Below, piece by piece: positions 1 to 9,700 of a stretch of 25,235 bases of DNA. The notes below the pieces were generated by a model. That model was not told where the DNA came from. It was given only the letters and a program-made list of their open reading frames with translations, and searched no databases. This DNA comes from JADJPL01 sp040382095. Its GTDB lineage: Bacteria; Bacteroidota; Bacteroidia; Chitinophagales; Saprospiraceae. The position numbers were made by a program, and so were the translations under genes. The stretch's first letter is position 1, and every line of letters starts with the position of its first letter. The stretch lies in assembly GCA_040382095.1 (NCBI GenBank), contig JBEIGB010000055.1:1-25235 (forward strand), written 5' to 3'.

Positions 1-64
1 CAAAACCGGCGTTTTAAAAATTTCATGTTCTTTATTGCATCACTATTCAAACGGGAACGACACG

Positions 65-1240
65 ATGGTATTTGACAAATCCCCTGAACGCTATCCTATT
101 AAAAACCAGGGGATTTACCTGGCACATTGTGGTATTTCTCCGCTTTACAGCCAGGCAGCCAGGAGAGCGACGGCATTAATCGAGGAGCAAACCCTTAACG
201 GTGGCAGCCATTTTATGGATTTTTATGAACCCATCCTCGCAGATTTCAAAGAGCAGGCCGGCCTGTTACTCCAAACACCGGCAGAAAACATCGCCGCAGT
301 ACGCAATACCTCTGAAGCGCTGTCTATGATCGCCAACGGGTACCCTTTTGAACCAGGTGATGAGATAATTACCTTTGAGCACGAGTACCCTGCCAATTTC
401 TATCCCTGGCTTATTCAGGAGCGGCGGGGCGTCAAGGTCAGGCAAATTCCCAATCTCCCCGCCCGGGAGGATATTGACCCGGGGTTGGTTGGTATTGTGC
501 CTTACGAAGCGGTAGAACAGCTCATTACGCCACGTACCCGCATCGTTGCATTGAGCCATGTACAGTTTACCAGTGGTTATGCGATAGACCTGGCCAGGAT
601 TGGAGCCTTGTGTAAGGCGCGGGGCATAGACTTTATCGTAGATGTAGCCCAGAGCCTCGGTAGTATGCCCGTCTTCCCGGAATCTATGCACATCTCCGCA
701 CTGGCTTCGGCAGGATGGAAATGGATGCTCGGACCTATGGGAATTGGGGTTTTTTACACCAGCCCTGCATTCCGGGAAAAACTCGCCCCGGTCATTATCG
801 GTGCCGAAACCATGACCCAGGGGTTTGATTACCTCGACCATGGATGGAAACCCCACCTCACTGCCAAGCGGTTTGAGTATAGCACCTCTGCCATTACCCA
901 CGTCGCGGCCCTCGCGACCTGTCTGGAACAAAACCACAACCACTACGGCATAGCGGCTATTTTCGGGGAAATCCAGCGGCTACAGGACGTTTTTCTCGCC
1001 CACTTCGACCATCCACAGATTAAACCCCTGGTTTTTGAGGGACCTCACCGCTCAGGCATCCTCTCGCTGGCCGCTCCTGAAGCGGGGAAATATAGCCAGG
1101 CCCTTGCCGCTAAAGGCATCCAGACCACGGCAAGGGGTGGGTTTTTGCGTATAGCCCCGCATTTTTACAATACCGACATGGAAATGGAACACGCCGCCAG
1201 GAGGGTAGGGGAGCTACGCATCAACAATACAGCAGGCTGA
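65..1240 (+). CDS. Class V aminotransferase (cysteine desulfurase / selenocysteine lyase-like)
   Basis: A PLP-dependent fold-type I enzyme of aminotransferase class V. The likely PLP lysine is K219 in AGWKWMLGP, and the cofactor-binding Asp and Gln are in DFIVDVAQSLGS (D193, Q196). An N-terminal stretch, GIYLAHCGISPL, matches the substrate-loop region of the family. The length of 391 residues is normal. The frame stays open to a TTG at 35, but I prefer the ATG at 65 because MVFDKSPERYP fits the family N-terminus; neither start has a clear ribosome site. It could be a cysteine desulfurase, a selenocysteine lyase or an isopenicillin-epimerase-like enzyme. I see no neighbouring iron-sulfur assembly gene that would make it IscS or SufS, so the substrate is open. 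It converges on the next gene, 85 bases away. Confidence 0.88.
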   Translation: MVFDKSPERYPIKNQGIYLAHCGISPLYSQAARRATALIEEQTLNGGSHFMDFYEPILADFKEQAGLLLQTPAENIAAVRNTSEALSMIANGYPFEPGDEIITFEHEYPANFYPWLIQERRGVKVRQIPNLPAREDIDPGLVGIVPYEAVEQLITPRTRIVALSHVQFTSGYAIDLARIGALCKARGIDFIVDVAQSLGSMPVFPESMHISALASAGWKWMLGPMGIGVFYTSPAFREKLAPVIIGAETMTQGFDYLDHGWKPHLTAKRFEYSTSAITHVAALATCLEQNHNHYGIAAIFGEIQRLQDVFLAHFDHPQIKPLVFEGPHRSGILSLAAPEAGKYSQALAAKGIQTTARGGFLRIAPHFYNTDMEMEHAARRVGELRINNTAG

Positions 1241-1325
1241 TATTGCGAGCCGGTTGTTTCTTTCCTGAAGCCCGTCGGCTAAGCCTTTTCCTTTCGCTTC
1301 GCAGTACTCCACGATCCCGCTATGG

Positions 1326-4199
1326 TCATTCTCCCTGCGGATCATTCCGCACCTGCAGGGTCTGCCGCCATTCGCGCCCGCCCCAGCGAAGTTTGAGCAA
1401 ATAAGACCCTTCCCCTGCAGCAGGCAGCCCATATTCTTCGGAAATGGGTAGGCTGAGGACACCAGTGCGCAAACTTTCAATTACCCGGCGTTGTGCACCT
1501 GGGGTGGTGGCCCGCTTAAAGTTGCTGAAAGCCTGATTGAGTGTATTCATAGGATAACGGGCCAGGAGTTCTTTGAATAATTCCTCCACCGCAAGGAGCT
1601 GATCGTTGGTGTACGGTGCCGGATCGAACTTCAGGTCCCATGCGTAGCGCTGTATCCCGGCATTTGCAGGAAGCCTGACTTTTCTGGAGTGTCGCCCGGC
1701 AAGGTCGCTGATCTCGAGCTCCAGACTGTCCGGGGCGTTTTTACCGACGTAGTAATGGATCAGGGCACGGCTCTCAAAACCAGCACGTGGAAGGCTGCCG
1801 GTATTTCTGACGGAAGGTGGGTTTTCGCCGGCAAACCAAAAATGCCCCCTCTGCCCTCCGCGGCTCACGTTGTTCCAACGGATCGCAGGGCGCTGGGAAA
1901 ATAGCCAGGCCGGGGAAGCGGCAATTTGGTCGCTCATTTGCTGCAGCGGGCTGATATCGTCCATAATCCATATACTGCGGCCGTGGGTCCCGGCGACGAG
2001 GTCGCCGTCCCGGGGATGTATGGCCAGATCGTAAACAGAAACCGTCGGCATATTGGGCATACAGCGCGACCATGCCCTTCCTCCGTTGAGGGAATACCAA
2101 ACTCCTGTCTCGGTACCGATAAACAGCAGCTCCGGGTTTTTATGGTCTTCACGGACGACCCGGACGACTTCGGTCCCGGGCAGGCTTACTCCGATATTGG
2201 ACCAGGTCTTGCCAAAATCAGTCGTTTTGAAAAGATAAGGGGCAAAAACATTGTTCCAGTGACCATCAAAGGCGACATACGCCGTTCCTGCTTCAAAGTG
2301 AGAAGCCTCGATACAGGCCACCCACATTCCTTCTGGTACGGAAGGTACGTTAGTGCGTACGTTTTCCCAGTTTCCCCCTCCGTCCCGGGTGAGCTGGACG
2401 TTGCCATCATCGGTCCCTGCCCAGATTATCCCTGGGTTTACCGGCGATGGCGCAATCGTATAGATGGTGCAATGAGTCTCCGCACCGGTATTGTCAGGGG
2501 TAATGCCCCCGCTCTTTCCCTGAACGATTTTCTCCGGATGCCGGGTCGAAAGGTCAGGGGAGATAATGCGCCAGGTCCTGCCCTGATCCGTTGATTTGAA
2601 CAGATAATTTCCACCGAAATAAAGGGTTTTCGGATCTTGCGGCGACATGGCCATCGGTGCAGACCAGTTGAACCGGAACGGGTTCCCGCCATTCCGCTCT
2701 TTTTCCGGCAGTGCCTCCTGATAATTCGAGATCGTGAGCGGGGTAGGGGAGATACGGATCAGCGCACGGGTGAGCGGATCATGCCGGAAAATACTGCCGT
2801 TCTCCATGGAAGTATAAACCGTACGCCAGTCTGTCGGATCTGCGATGGCATATTGGCCGTCACCCCAGTGGACTTTATAATTCGCATCGTTGAGTATGCC
2901 ACGTGCATCCCGGGAGAAGCTTGCAGTGGAGAAGAAACCATTGTCCTGAAGGCCGCCGTAAACTGTATAAGGCTCCCGCATATCGGTGCCGATACGATAG
3001 AACTGGCCAATGGACAGGTTGTCGAAAAGAATAAAGTGCTTGCCATGATCATGGGTCAGGGAAGCTCCTTTATCCGCACCGAGGTAATAGCGGTCTGAAT
3101 TGTTGGGGTCGAGCCACATGGCGTGGTAATCGCCATGTACTTCCTGATCCTCGCTGCCATCGCGAAAGGTTTTTCCCCCGTCACCAGAGACCATAAAAGG
3201 GGTGGCCAGGACATAAACCCGCTGATCATTAAGCGGATTGATGCGGATTTGGCTGTAATAAAACGGGCGGTTGTTGTACGTATTGATATAACGCCAGGAT
3301 TTTCCGGCATCTTCGGAACGATAGACTCCGGAGCCCAGGGTGTCGAGGCTACGGGAGGTTTTGGCTTCTACGATGGCCATCAGAATTTTGGGGTTTTTGC
3401 GATAGATGGACAGGCCGATACGTCCGGTTGGGCCGGGTGGCAGACCATTCGTCAGCTCCGACCATGTTTTTCCGCCGTCGGTACTCTTGAAAATACCCCC
3501 ATTATCGCCACCGCTATAAAAGTGATGTGGCTGACGTATCCGCTGGTAGAATGCAGCATAGAGCACATTGGGGTTCGTGGGGTCCATCACGAGGTCGGTG
3601 CAGCCAGACTCATTATCTTCGGGCAGTCCCTTTGTCAGCCTGGACCAGGTTCCCCCACCATCAGTTGTTTTGAACAAGCCCCGTTCGCCATTCCCCCACA
3701 GGTTGCCGATGGCTGCAACGTAGGCGGTATTGGGGTCGCTGGGATGAGTGGCGATACGGGCAATCTGCATCGTCTTTTCTAAGCCCAGGTGCTGAAACGT
3801 CTTCCCCCCGTCCATGGATTTATATACCCCATTGCCCCAGGATACCGAGTTGCGGTTGTTGGCCTCACCAGTCCCTACCCATATAATCTGCGGGTTTGGC
3901 TGAAACAGCGCAATATCGCCAATCGAGGCCGTAGCATAGCGGTCGAAAATCGGCTCCCAGGAGTTACCGGCATTTTCGGATTTCCAGACCCCACCAGATC
4001 CGGTAGCCAGGAAGACACGGGTGAAATCTTTTTCACTCGCTTCGATATCAACAATCCTGCCACCCTGATTGGCCGGGCCGATATTCCTCCAACGAAATGC
4101 ATCGAGCAAATCCTCCTGCCCGGGCTGTCCAAATAACAGACAGGGAAAAACAAACAACAGAAAACGAACAGCTTTGAGTTTGGTCATGGTAGTAATCAT
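1326..4199 (-). CDS. Exported Asp-box (BNR) beta-propeller protein, VPS10/sortilin-like
   Basis: A 957-residue protein with a signal peptide (hydrophobic VRFLLFVFPCLLFG, probable cleavage before Gln25) and a long series of Asp-box turns, S/T-x-D-x-G-x-T-W/F. I count about eleven, including KSENAGNSWEP, KSMDGGKTFQ, KTTDGGGTWS, KSTDGGKTWSE, RSEDAGKSWR, KSTDQGRTWR and KTTDFGKTWS. This matches the 'WD40/YVTN/BNR-like' or VPS10-type exported proteins common in Bacteroidota, often loosely named glycosyl hydrolases. Sialidase-type catalytic residues are not evident, so a catalytic role is unproven. The last 170 residues lack Asp boxes and contain a helical stretch (NDQLLAVEELFKELLARYP) before a final beta segment. 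An alternative start is the fifth codon (position 4187, MTKLKAVRF), which makes a more typical signal peptide. It lies in the same direction as the SusC/SusD genes but behind a palindrome-rich spacer, so it may have its own promoter. Confidence 0.85.
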   Translation of the reverse strand: MITTMTKLKAVRFLLFVFPCLLFGQPGQEDLLDAFRWRNIGPANQGGRIVDIEASEKDFTRVFLATGSGGVWKSENAGNSWEPIFDRYATASIGDIALFQPNPQIIWVGTGEANNRNSVSWGNGVYKSMDGGKTFQHLGLEKTMQIARIATHPSDPNTAYVAAIGNLWGNGERGLFKTTDGGGTWSRLTKGLPEDNESGCTDLVMDPTNPNVLYAAFYQRIRQPHHFYSGGDNGGIFKSTDGGKTWSELTNGLPPGPTGRIGLSIYRKNPKILMAIVEAKTSRSLDTLGSGVYRSEDAGKSWRYINTYNNRPFYYSQIRINPLNDQRVYVLATPFMVSGDGGKTFRDGSEDQEVHGDYHAMWLDPNNSDRYYLGADKGASLTHDHGKHFILFDNLSIGQFYRIGTDMREPYTVYGGLQDNGFFSTASFSRDARGILNDANYKVHWGDGQYAIADPTDWRTVYTSMENGSIFRHDPLTRALIRISPTPLTISNYQEALPEKERNGGNPFRFNWSAPMAMSPQDPKTLYFGGNYLFKSTDQGRTWRIISPDLSTRHPEKIVQGKSGGITPDNTGAETHCTIYTIAPSPVNPGIIWAGTDDGNVQLTRDGGGNWENVRTNVPSVPEGMWVACIEASHFEAGTAYVAFDGHWNNVFAPYLFKTTDFGKTWSNIGVSLPGTEVVRVVREDHKNPELLFIGTETGVWYSLNGGRAWSRCMPNMPTVSVYDLAIHPRDGDLVAGTHGRSIWIMDDISPLQQMSDQIAASPAWLFSQRPAIRWNNVSRGGQRGHFWFAGENPPSVRNTGSLPRAGFESRALIHYYVGKNAPDSLELEISDLAGRHSRKVRLPANAGIQRYAWDLKFDPAPYTNDQLLAVEELFKELLARYPMNTLNQAFSNFKRATTPGAQRRVIESLRTGVLSLPISEEYGLPAAGEGSYLLKLRWGGREWRQTLQVRNDPQGE

Positions 4200-4301
4200 A
4201 GACTTAATGCGTTATTATGAAAGTACCGGGCCAAAGACGATGCTTCGCCCCTGTTGGAAATTCTACTATTTAAAAAGCTGACTGATAAGATAATGTCCTG
4301 A

Positions 4302-4366
4302 ATGGGGTTTTGTAAAAAGTACCTTTCGCCACCCTTGGCAGCGAAAGACTTTTTACAAAACCCCAT
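4302..4366. repeat. Long near-perfect inverted repeat (26 paired bases)
   Basis: The left arm ATGGGGTTTTGTAAAAAGT (4302-4320) is perfectly complementary to ACTTTTTACAAAACCCCAT (4348-4366). Inside it, CTTTCGC (4323-4329) pairs with GCGAAAG (4341-4347), leaving a two-base bulge and an 11-base loop. It sits between the nitroreductase stop and the Asp-box gene start. Because no T-run follows on either strand it is not a classical intrinsic terminator. It looks like a REP- or MITE-type palindromic element. Confidence 0.9.
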
Positions 4367-4375
4367 GGAACTTAT

Positions 4376-4450
4376 AGAACGGTCCCGTTCTGACTATCCT
4401 TTGGTGGAGCGAGCTGTTTTTACAGCGAAAGCACCTTTTACACAACCCCC
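4376..4450. repeat. Secondary palindromes and degenerate copy of the repeat arm
   Basis: This stretch holds two small palindromes: AGAACGG-tc-CCGTTCT (4376-4391) and GCTGT-tttt-ACAGC (4413-4426). They are followed by a degenerate third copy of the hairpin arm: GCGAAAG then CACCTTTTACACAACCCC at 4425-4449, compared with GCGAAAG then ACTTTTTACAAAACCCC at 4341-4364. Together with the hairpin just before it, it fills the spacer between the nitroreductase and the Asp-box gene. Its RC terminus, GGGGTTGTGTAAAAGG, nearly matches the left end of the element at 10089. Confidence 0.65.
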
Positions 4451-4466
4451 TGATGCGAGATTGGTA

Positions 4467-5198
4467 TTATACTACCTTCAGGACCTGATCCAGGGGCAGG
4501 CGCTTTCTTTCGCCATAAATACCAGCACCCGTCCCTTTACCGACAGCCACGATCATACAAATTTCTGCATCGCGGGGCAGTCCGAGTGCCCTGGCCACCC
4601 GTACGCGGTCAAAGCCTTCCATAGGGCAGGAATCAAACCCTTCGGCGGTCACCGAGAGCATGAACGTCTGCGCTGCAAGGGCACAGGATTTATGCAGGAC
4701 AATCCGTTGGTCGGCCTTACTGCCATAGCGTATCATCGGGCGCAGGAGCCCGACAAAAAAGGTCGTCAGCAGGCGTACAACGGTGAAAAAGCCGAGGGGG
4801 TCGCGCAGATAAGCCAGCGGCATGAGTCTGCCGTAATACTGCTGTAACTGCTTGAGGCGCCTGGGGCTACCGGAAATTTGAGGGTCTTTGGCAGATTGCT
4901 CCAGGTTCCATTGGGCACGTTGGCGCCACCCGGAATGGCGCGTGAGGAATACGACGAGATGGGAAGCTGTTTTGGCGGCATTTTGTCCCATACACAGCGG
5001 AACGAGTGCCTTACGTTGTTCCTCAGAACGTACCCAGATAAACTGCCAAAGCTGCATATTGCTGCTGTTGGGTGCCAGTATAGCCCGCTCCAGACTGCGC
5101 TGCACCACATCATCAGGAGTGGCTTGCTCCAGGTCAAAAGCCCGCGTGGACCTCCGCATTTTCACAATTTCATCAAAAATGTTAGCACTGGACTGCAT
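4467..5198 (-). CDS. Nitroreductase family protein
   Basis: A predicted FMN-dependent NAD(P)H oxidoreductase. The N-terminal FDEIVKMRRSTRAFD carries the RRSxR motif that binds FMN phosphate in this family. PNSSNMQLWQFIWV follows as the second FMN-contacting segment, and the C-terminal half has AAQTFMLSVTAEGFDSCPMEGF, matching the family's AxxxxLxAxxxGxxxCxxxGF pattern. The length of 243 residues is slightly long because of a hydrophobic insert near residues 130-150 (GFFTVVRLLTTFFVGLL). I chose the ATG at 5198. A longer frame opens at an ATG at 5243, but that codon belongs to the last unit of the upstream repeat array, and a -7-like box TATCTTTA lies between the two starts. The substrate cannot be told from sequence. 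Confidence 0.87.
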   Translation of the reverse strand: MQSSANIFDEIVKMRRSTRAFDLEQATPDDVVQRSLERAILAPNSSNMQLWQFIWVRSEEQRKALVPLCMGQNAAKTASHLVVFLTRHSGWRQRAQWNLEQSAKDPQISGSPRRLKQLQQYYGRLMPLAYLRDPLGFFTVVRLLTTFFVGLLRPMIRYGSKADQRIVLHKSCALAAQTFMLSVTAEGFDSCPMEGFDRVRVARALGLPRDAEICMIVAVGKGTGAGIYGERKRLPLDQVLKVV

Positions 5199-5237
5199 GT
5201 CTGTGATCTTATTGCGTAAAGATAAAACACCTACCTG

Positions 5238-5342
5238 ACCCATCCCCCGTCCCCCGTCTCCCGTCCACCATCCACCGTCTCCCGTCTCCCATCCACCGTC
5301 CCCCGACTCCCATCCCCCGTCTCCCGTCCACCGTCTCCCGTC
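5238..5342 (-). repeat. Heptanucleotide tandem array, 15 units
   Basis: Read on the minus strand, fifteen in-phase 7-base units follow the consensus GAYGGKR, with variants GACGGGA, GACGGGG, GACGGTG, GATGGGA, GATGGTG and one GTCGGGG. The first unit begins at the G of the SusD-like gene's TAG stop codon, and the last, degenerate unit (GATGGGT) supplies an ATG in frame with the nitroreductase gene. It fills most of the 143-base spacer between the two genes. A purer array of the same unit on the plus strand starts at 25147. Confidence 0.93.
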
Positions 5343-6757
5343 TACCTATTCACCTCCACTACAAAGTATATCCCTTCTGCGGGTTCTTTGGCGTTGGAGT
5401 TGGCATTCAGTTCATTTTGCGGATAGATGATTCGTTCGGGGTAGCGACTTGCCGTCGTTGTATTCAACGGGAATTTAACCGCGATATCGTTATCACTTTT
5501 GCGCAGCCTGCGCACGTCGTTAAAAACCAGCCACTGATTGAAGAAAGAGACATAGCGCTCTTCGATAATTTCCCTGAGCAGGGCGCGGAGCGGGTCTATA
5601 TTGTCTTTATTTTCCATACCTCCGGCCGCGAAATCAGCGGCGACATAGGCGTCATATTTTAACGGATCTGCGGCGACGATTTTTTTGAAGATCCTTCCGG
5701 AAGCCAGCGCAGTCCGGTAGGCGTTCAGATTTTGGAGGCCTGCGTCGAACCCCTGTGTCCTTGCCGCACACTCTGCCAGGGTGAGCTGGTTTTCTCCATA
5801 AGAAATCAGCGTCATGGGTTCCAGGGAGTTGGCCACGCCCTGGTTATTGGTTCCGACCCGTTCGTCGAGGAGCAAATAAGTACGCCGTGCGTTTTCCTGG
5901 GTTTTGGCATTATTCCTGGAATTGGCGGCGCCTGGGTTAATAAGGGTAGTAATCAGGAAGCTGGTGCGGTTGCCTATATCGCCTGCGCGGCTTCCGGAAA
6001 ACAGGGTAAACAGCAGGTTTTTATCGCTCAGGTTGGTCGAAGATAACGGCTTGTACAACATCGTATTCTCGACTTTGGAAATCCCTTTTTGTGCAGCGGC
6101 CAGGGCTTTATCATATTCTTTCGTAAGCGTAAAATACCTGGCTTTGAGCGTATGGGCGGCCTCGATCCATTTGAGGTTATCACCGGCATAGTAGATATCC
6201 TCGGGTAACGTCCGCCTTGTGGCGGCCCCCAGGTCGGCGATTGCCTCGTCGAGAAGCGATTGGAGGGCATTGAGTACCGATCGTTGACCGTCGAATTTCG
6301 GGTCTGAAATTTCGGTGTTCAGCGCTTCGCTGTACGGGATATCGCCATAAGCGGCGGCGAGGGTCCCGATGGCATGGGCTTCGAGTACTTTGCTGATGCC
6401 CACCAGCAGCTTGTCCGTGGGAGCAGTATTGCGGATGTGGCGGGTCTGATTGGCTACCGCCTGATAAGTGAAAGACCAGAACCCATTGGATTCCGCCGAA
6501 GTCAGATTGTACTCATATAAAGATTTGTAAAGGTTTTGATAACCCACGAGATGGCCTGACCAGGAGGAGGTGATCCGCTGTTCGTGGCCGAGCTGTACCT
6601 GTACATTGGCAAGCTGGGCGCCGCGCAGGAAGTTTGCTGCCGAGACTGCATCAACGGGGATATTGTTTGGATCATCGTTGATACCTTCCACGAGACTTTC
6701 GCAGGCAACTGTCGAAAAACCCAGCAGGATATAGAAGAAAATCTTGATTGTTTTCAT
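5342..6757 (-). CDS. susD-like: SusD/RagB-like nutrient-binding outer membrane lipoprotein
   Basis: The lipoprotein partner of the SusC-like receptor encoded 42 bases upstream. From the ATG at 6757 it starts with MKTIKIFFYILLGFSTVAC, a type II signal peptide with lipobox STVAC and lipidated Cys19. The frame opens eight codons earlier, but this start gives the proper signal peptide. The body is helical, with the pattern of the SusD_2 subgroup (PF12771-like): NDDPNNIPVD near the N-terminus, RAFLR-type helices, YGDIPYSEAL in the first third, and an EERYVSFFNQWLVFNDVRRL segment near the C-terminus, which is typical of the family. The length of 471 residues is normal. SusD proteins sit on the cell surface, form a lid over SusC and bind oligosaccharides or peptides. 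The ligand is unknown because no glycoside hydrolase or protease gene is adjacent. Confidence 0.93.
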   Translation of the reverse strand: MKTIKIFFYILLGFSTVACESLVEGINDDPNNIPVDAVSAANFLRGAQLANVQVQLGHEQRITSSWSGHLVGYQNLYKSLYEYNLTSAESNGFWSFTYQAVANQTRHIRNTAPTDKLLVGISKVLEAHAIGTLAAAYGDIPYSEALNTEISDPKFDGQRSVLNALQSLLDEAIADLGAATRRTLPEDIYYAGDNLKWIEAAHTLKARYFTLTKEYDKALAAAQKGISKVENTMLYKPLSSTNLSDKNLLFTLFSGSRAGDIGNRTSFLITTLINPGAANSRNNAKTQENARRTYLLLDERVGTNNQGVANSLEPMTLISYGENQLTLAECAARTQGFDAGLQNLNAYRTALASGRIFKKIVAADPLKYDAYVAADFAAGGMENKDNIDPLRALLREIIEERYVSFFNQWLVFNDVRRLRKSDNDIAVKFPLNTTTASRYPERIIYPQNELNANSNAKEPAEGIYFVVEVNR

Positions 6758-6799
6758 GATAAATAGAATATTTAAACCCATCGTTGGCGAAGGGCATAA

Positions 6800-9700
6800 T
6801 CAATAAGTGATTTGCAGGGAAAACAAAACAGAGCGCGTCCCCGGGTTTGTGAAATAATCAATCCCGAAGCCATTGTCAACGCCGAATTGGTTGGTATCGG
6901 GGTCAATACCCACGATATCGGTTTTGAGCCAGAGGTTACGGCCGGTCACGGTGAAGACCACGGAACTGAGTTTTGTCGTTTTGCGGAAACCGGAAGTGTT
7001 GAGGTTGTAGCTCAGGGACACTTCGCGCAGGCGAGTCCAGGTGAAATCACCGATTGCGAGTTCATTGATTACCGCATCGCCAAGACCTCCCCCACGACCG
7101 GTGTACCAGGCCTGGTCGAGTAATACCGGTCCGGCGCCAAAATCCCCGATATTGCCCCTGACCACTGTTCCGGCGGCAAATTCTTTCCCTGTGACATTTT
7201 TCAATGGCTGGGTAAGGGTTACTTCGTTGCCTACATCGGCATGGGTGCCAAAATTCCGCAGGATAAAGCGGGTGCGCTCGGCATAATCCCCACCCTGGGA
7301 GTGCTCGAACAACACATTGAGCGTGATCCCATTCCAGCCTGCCCTGGTACCCAGGCCGCCGCGCCAGTCGGGGTTAGGATCTCCGATTACGCCCTGGGTA
7401 TTTGCGATTTGCGGGAAACCATTGACATCGAAGTCAATACTTCCGTCGGCCTTGCGCCTGAGCTGCGTTCCCCAAAGTGCGCCGAGCGGATGTCCCTGCA
7501 CTGCCCGGGAGCTGATAGATTGGCTTGTCAGATCAATAGATTGCACCCCAAGGATATCCAATACCTCGTTGCGGTTATTGTTCCAGTTGGCATACAAGTT
7601 GAGGTTGAACGATTTTTTCTTGATGATATCCCCATCGAGTTCCAGTTCCAGGCCCCGGTTCCTCATTCTGCCGCCATTGGTATAAATTGTGGTAAAGCCC
7701 GTGGAAGCAGCAGTTGCGACATCGAAGAGCAGGTCGTTGATCTGGTTTTTGTAATAGGTCGCTGTTAACCCGACACGGTTATTAGCGAAGCGAAGATCAG
7801 CGCCGACCTCGTATTCCGTTTTGATTTCCGGGCGCAGGTTGGGGTTGCCCTGGTTATTGTTGATCCGGTAGCCGCCACCGAATTGAGCACTGGCGAGCGG
7901 GTCGCTATAGGAGGAATAGGTAAACCCGGATTCGGCAAGTGTCTGGAAACGGTGTGGGGCAGGCTGAACGCCCACCTGACCCCAGGAAGCCCGAAGCTTA
8001 CCGAAGCTCAGGAATTTTTGGGCGGCAAGCGCGGGAAGCTTGGTAAACTGCCATGCTGCATCGAAAGAGGGGTAGAAAAAGCTCCCATTAACCGTAGAGG
8101 CCGCTTCCATGGTGCCGCTCATATTTACGTACAGCTGTTGAAATAAGTCAAAAGAAAGCACGCCGTATCCCCTGTTGGAGCGGATAAGACGCTGTAACCG
8201 CTCCATGGAGGAGGCGTCATTGCTGGCATTCAGTGCAGTAATCGGCTCGCGGTAGTCCACCTGGAAACCCACGAGTGTGGTATAGACGAGGTCCCTTTGC
8301 CGGTCGTTATAGTTCCATCCCATAGTAGCCAACAGGTTAATATCGTTGCCGAGCTTGAAAGACCCTTTTGCGATCGCATCAAAGTTCACTTCGCGCTCGG
8401 AGATATCGTCCTGGAAGAGCTCCCCGTTGGGGGCACCTGCACTCAGGATAGGGAAGAAGTACAATCTTTTGTCGTAATAGGCATCCACGCCGCCCCTCAA
8501 AGTAAACTTCAGCCAGGGTAGGGGATCAATGTTCAGTTCTGAATTCACAATAAAACGATCCACCCCGGAGGTTCCTTTTTGTTCGTCAGTAATCCATATC
8601 GGGTTACCGTGGGCCGGGTTGGGAAAGCCCAAATGACGACGGTAGGCGCGGTGTGCATTGGGGAATGCCTGCCCTGCAACATTGTAATAGGTACCGATGT
8701 AGTCGCGGATGTCAAAATCCGGCGAGGTGCGCAGCAGGGCCAGGTAGAGGCCGTCAATATTTGAGCTTTGCTGAATACGGTTGGACGTAGTACGCGTGTA
8801 CGCAGCCCGTGTAGTCATGCTCATCCAGCTACTAAGGAAGGTCTGGTTGTTGAGCCTCAGATTAGTACGGTTGTAATCGCTGCCGCGGATGATACCTTCC
8901 TGGCTCAGGTTGCCAAAGCTGAAAAAGAAGGTGGACTTATCACTGCCTCCGCTGATCGAGAGGTCGTTTTGCCAAAACTTACCATTCCTGAATACCGCAT
9001 CGAAGTTGGATTCGTTGAAGGTTTCCCGGGAATTCTTTTTTGTCACCGGATAATAGACGGTCCCGTTAGCTGCTACAAAGCGGTCGCGGTTGGTCACTAC
9101 CTCGTCGGCCGCACCGCTGCGGTCGGCGATTTTATCCCCCCAGGATTGGCTGGCCGTTGCACTCCATACCCCATTCAGCCCCTGGCCAAATTTGTCCTGT
9201 AAGGGGTGGCGCACGTTGATTTCGTCAAAAGAATAAGCACTGGAATAGGTGATAGTCGGTTTCCCTGATTTACCCTTTTTTGTCGTGATCACGATTACGC
9301 CATTGGCCGCACGCGAGCCCCAGAGCGAAGCGGCCGAAGCCCCTTTCAAAATCTGTATGGATTCAATATCGTTGGGGTTGAGGTCGTTCAAACGGCTTTG
9401 CTGGGCAACCCCGGCATCCTGCCCACCGTTGCCATTGCCATAAATCGTGGAGTTGCTGATAGGCACACCATCCAGGATGATCAAAGGGTCGGAAGAACCA
9501 GTAATGGTATTCGCACCCCGGATCTGGATTACAGAGCCGGCACCCGGGTCACCATTGGAACGTGCAATGCGTACCCCGGCAGCTTTACCCCCTAAACCAT
9601 TGATCACGCCAGTCTCGCCAGATCTGACGACATCCTGGGAGCTTACGCTCGAGTAAGTAGCCCCCATCTGGTCTTTTTTCTGGGCAAAACCCAGGGCGCT

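Noticed and set aside
266..943. 225-codon minus-strand frame opposite the aminotransferase
   Set aside because: The plus strand carries the PLP lysine and other family motifs; the antisense product has no family features.
1241..1325. Bidirectional terminator between the convergent first two genes
   Set aside because: Only a five-base stem (AGCCG/CGGCT) with a long loop is visible, too weak to claim.
1926..3782. Long plus-strand frames (222 and 219 codons) opposite the Asp-box gene
   Set aside because: They are antisense to a clearly coding frame with repeated Asp-box motifs and show no recognisable protein features.
4302..4847. 181-codon plus-strand frame starting in the palindrome
   Set aside because: It starts in the inverted repeat and is antisense to the nitroreductase, whose FMN motifs are clear.
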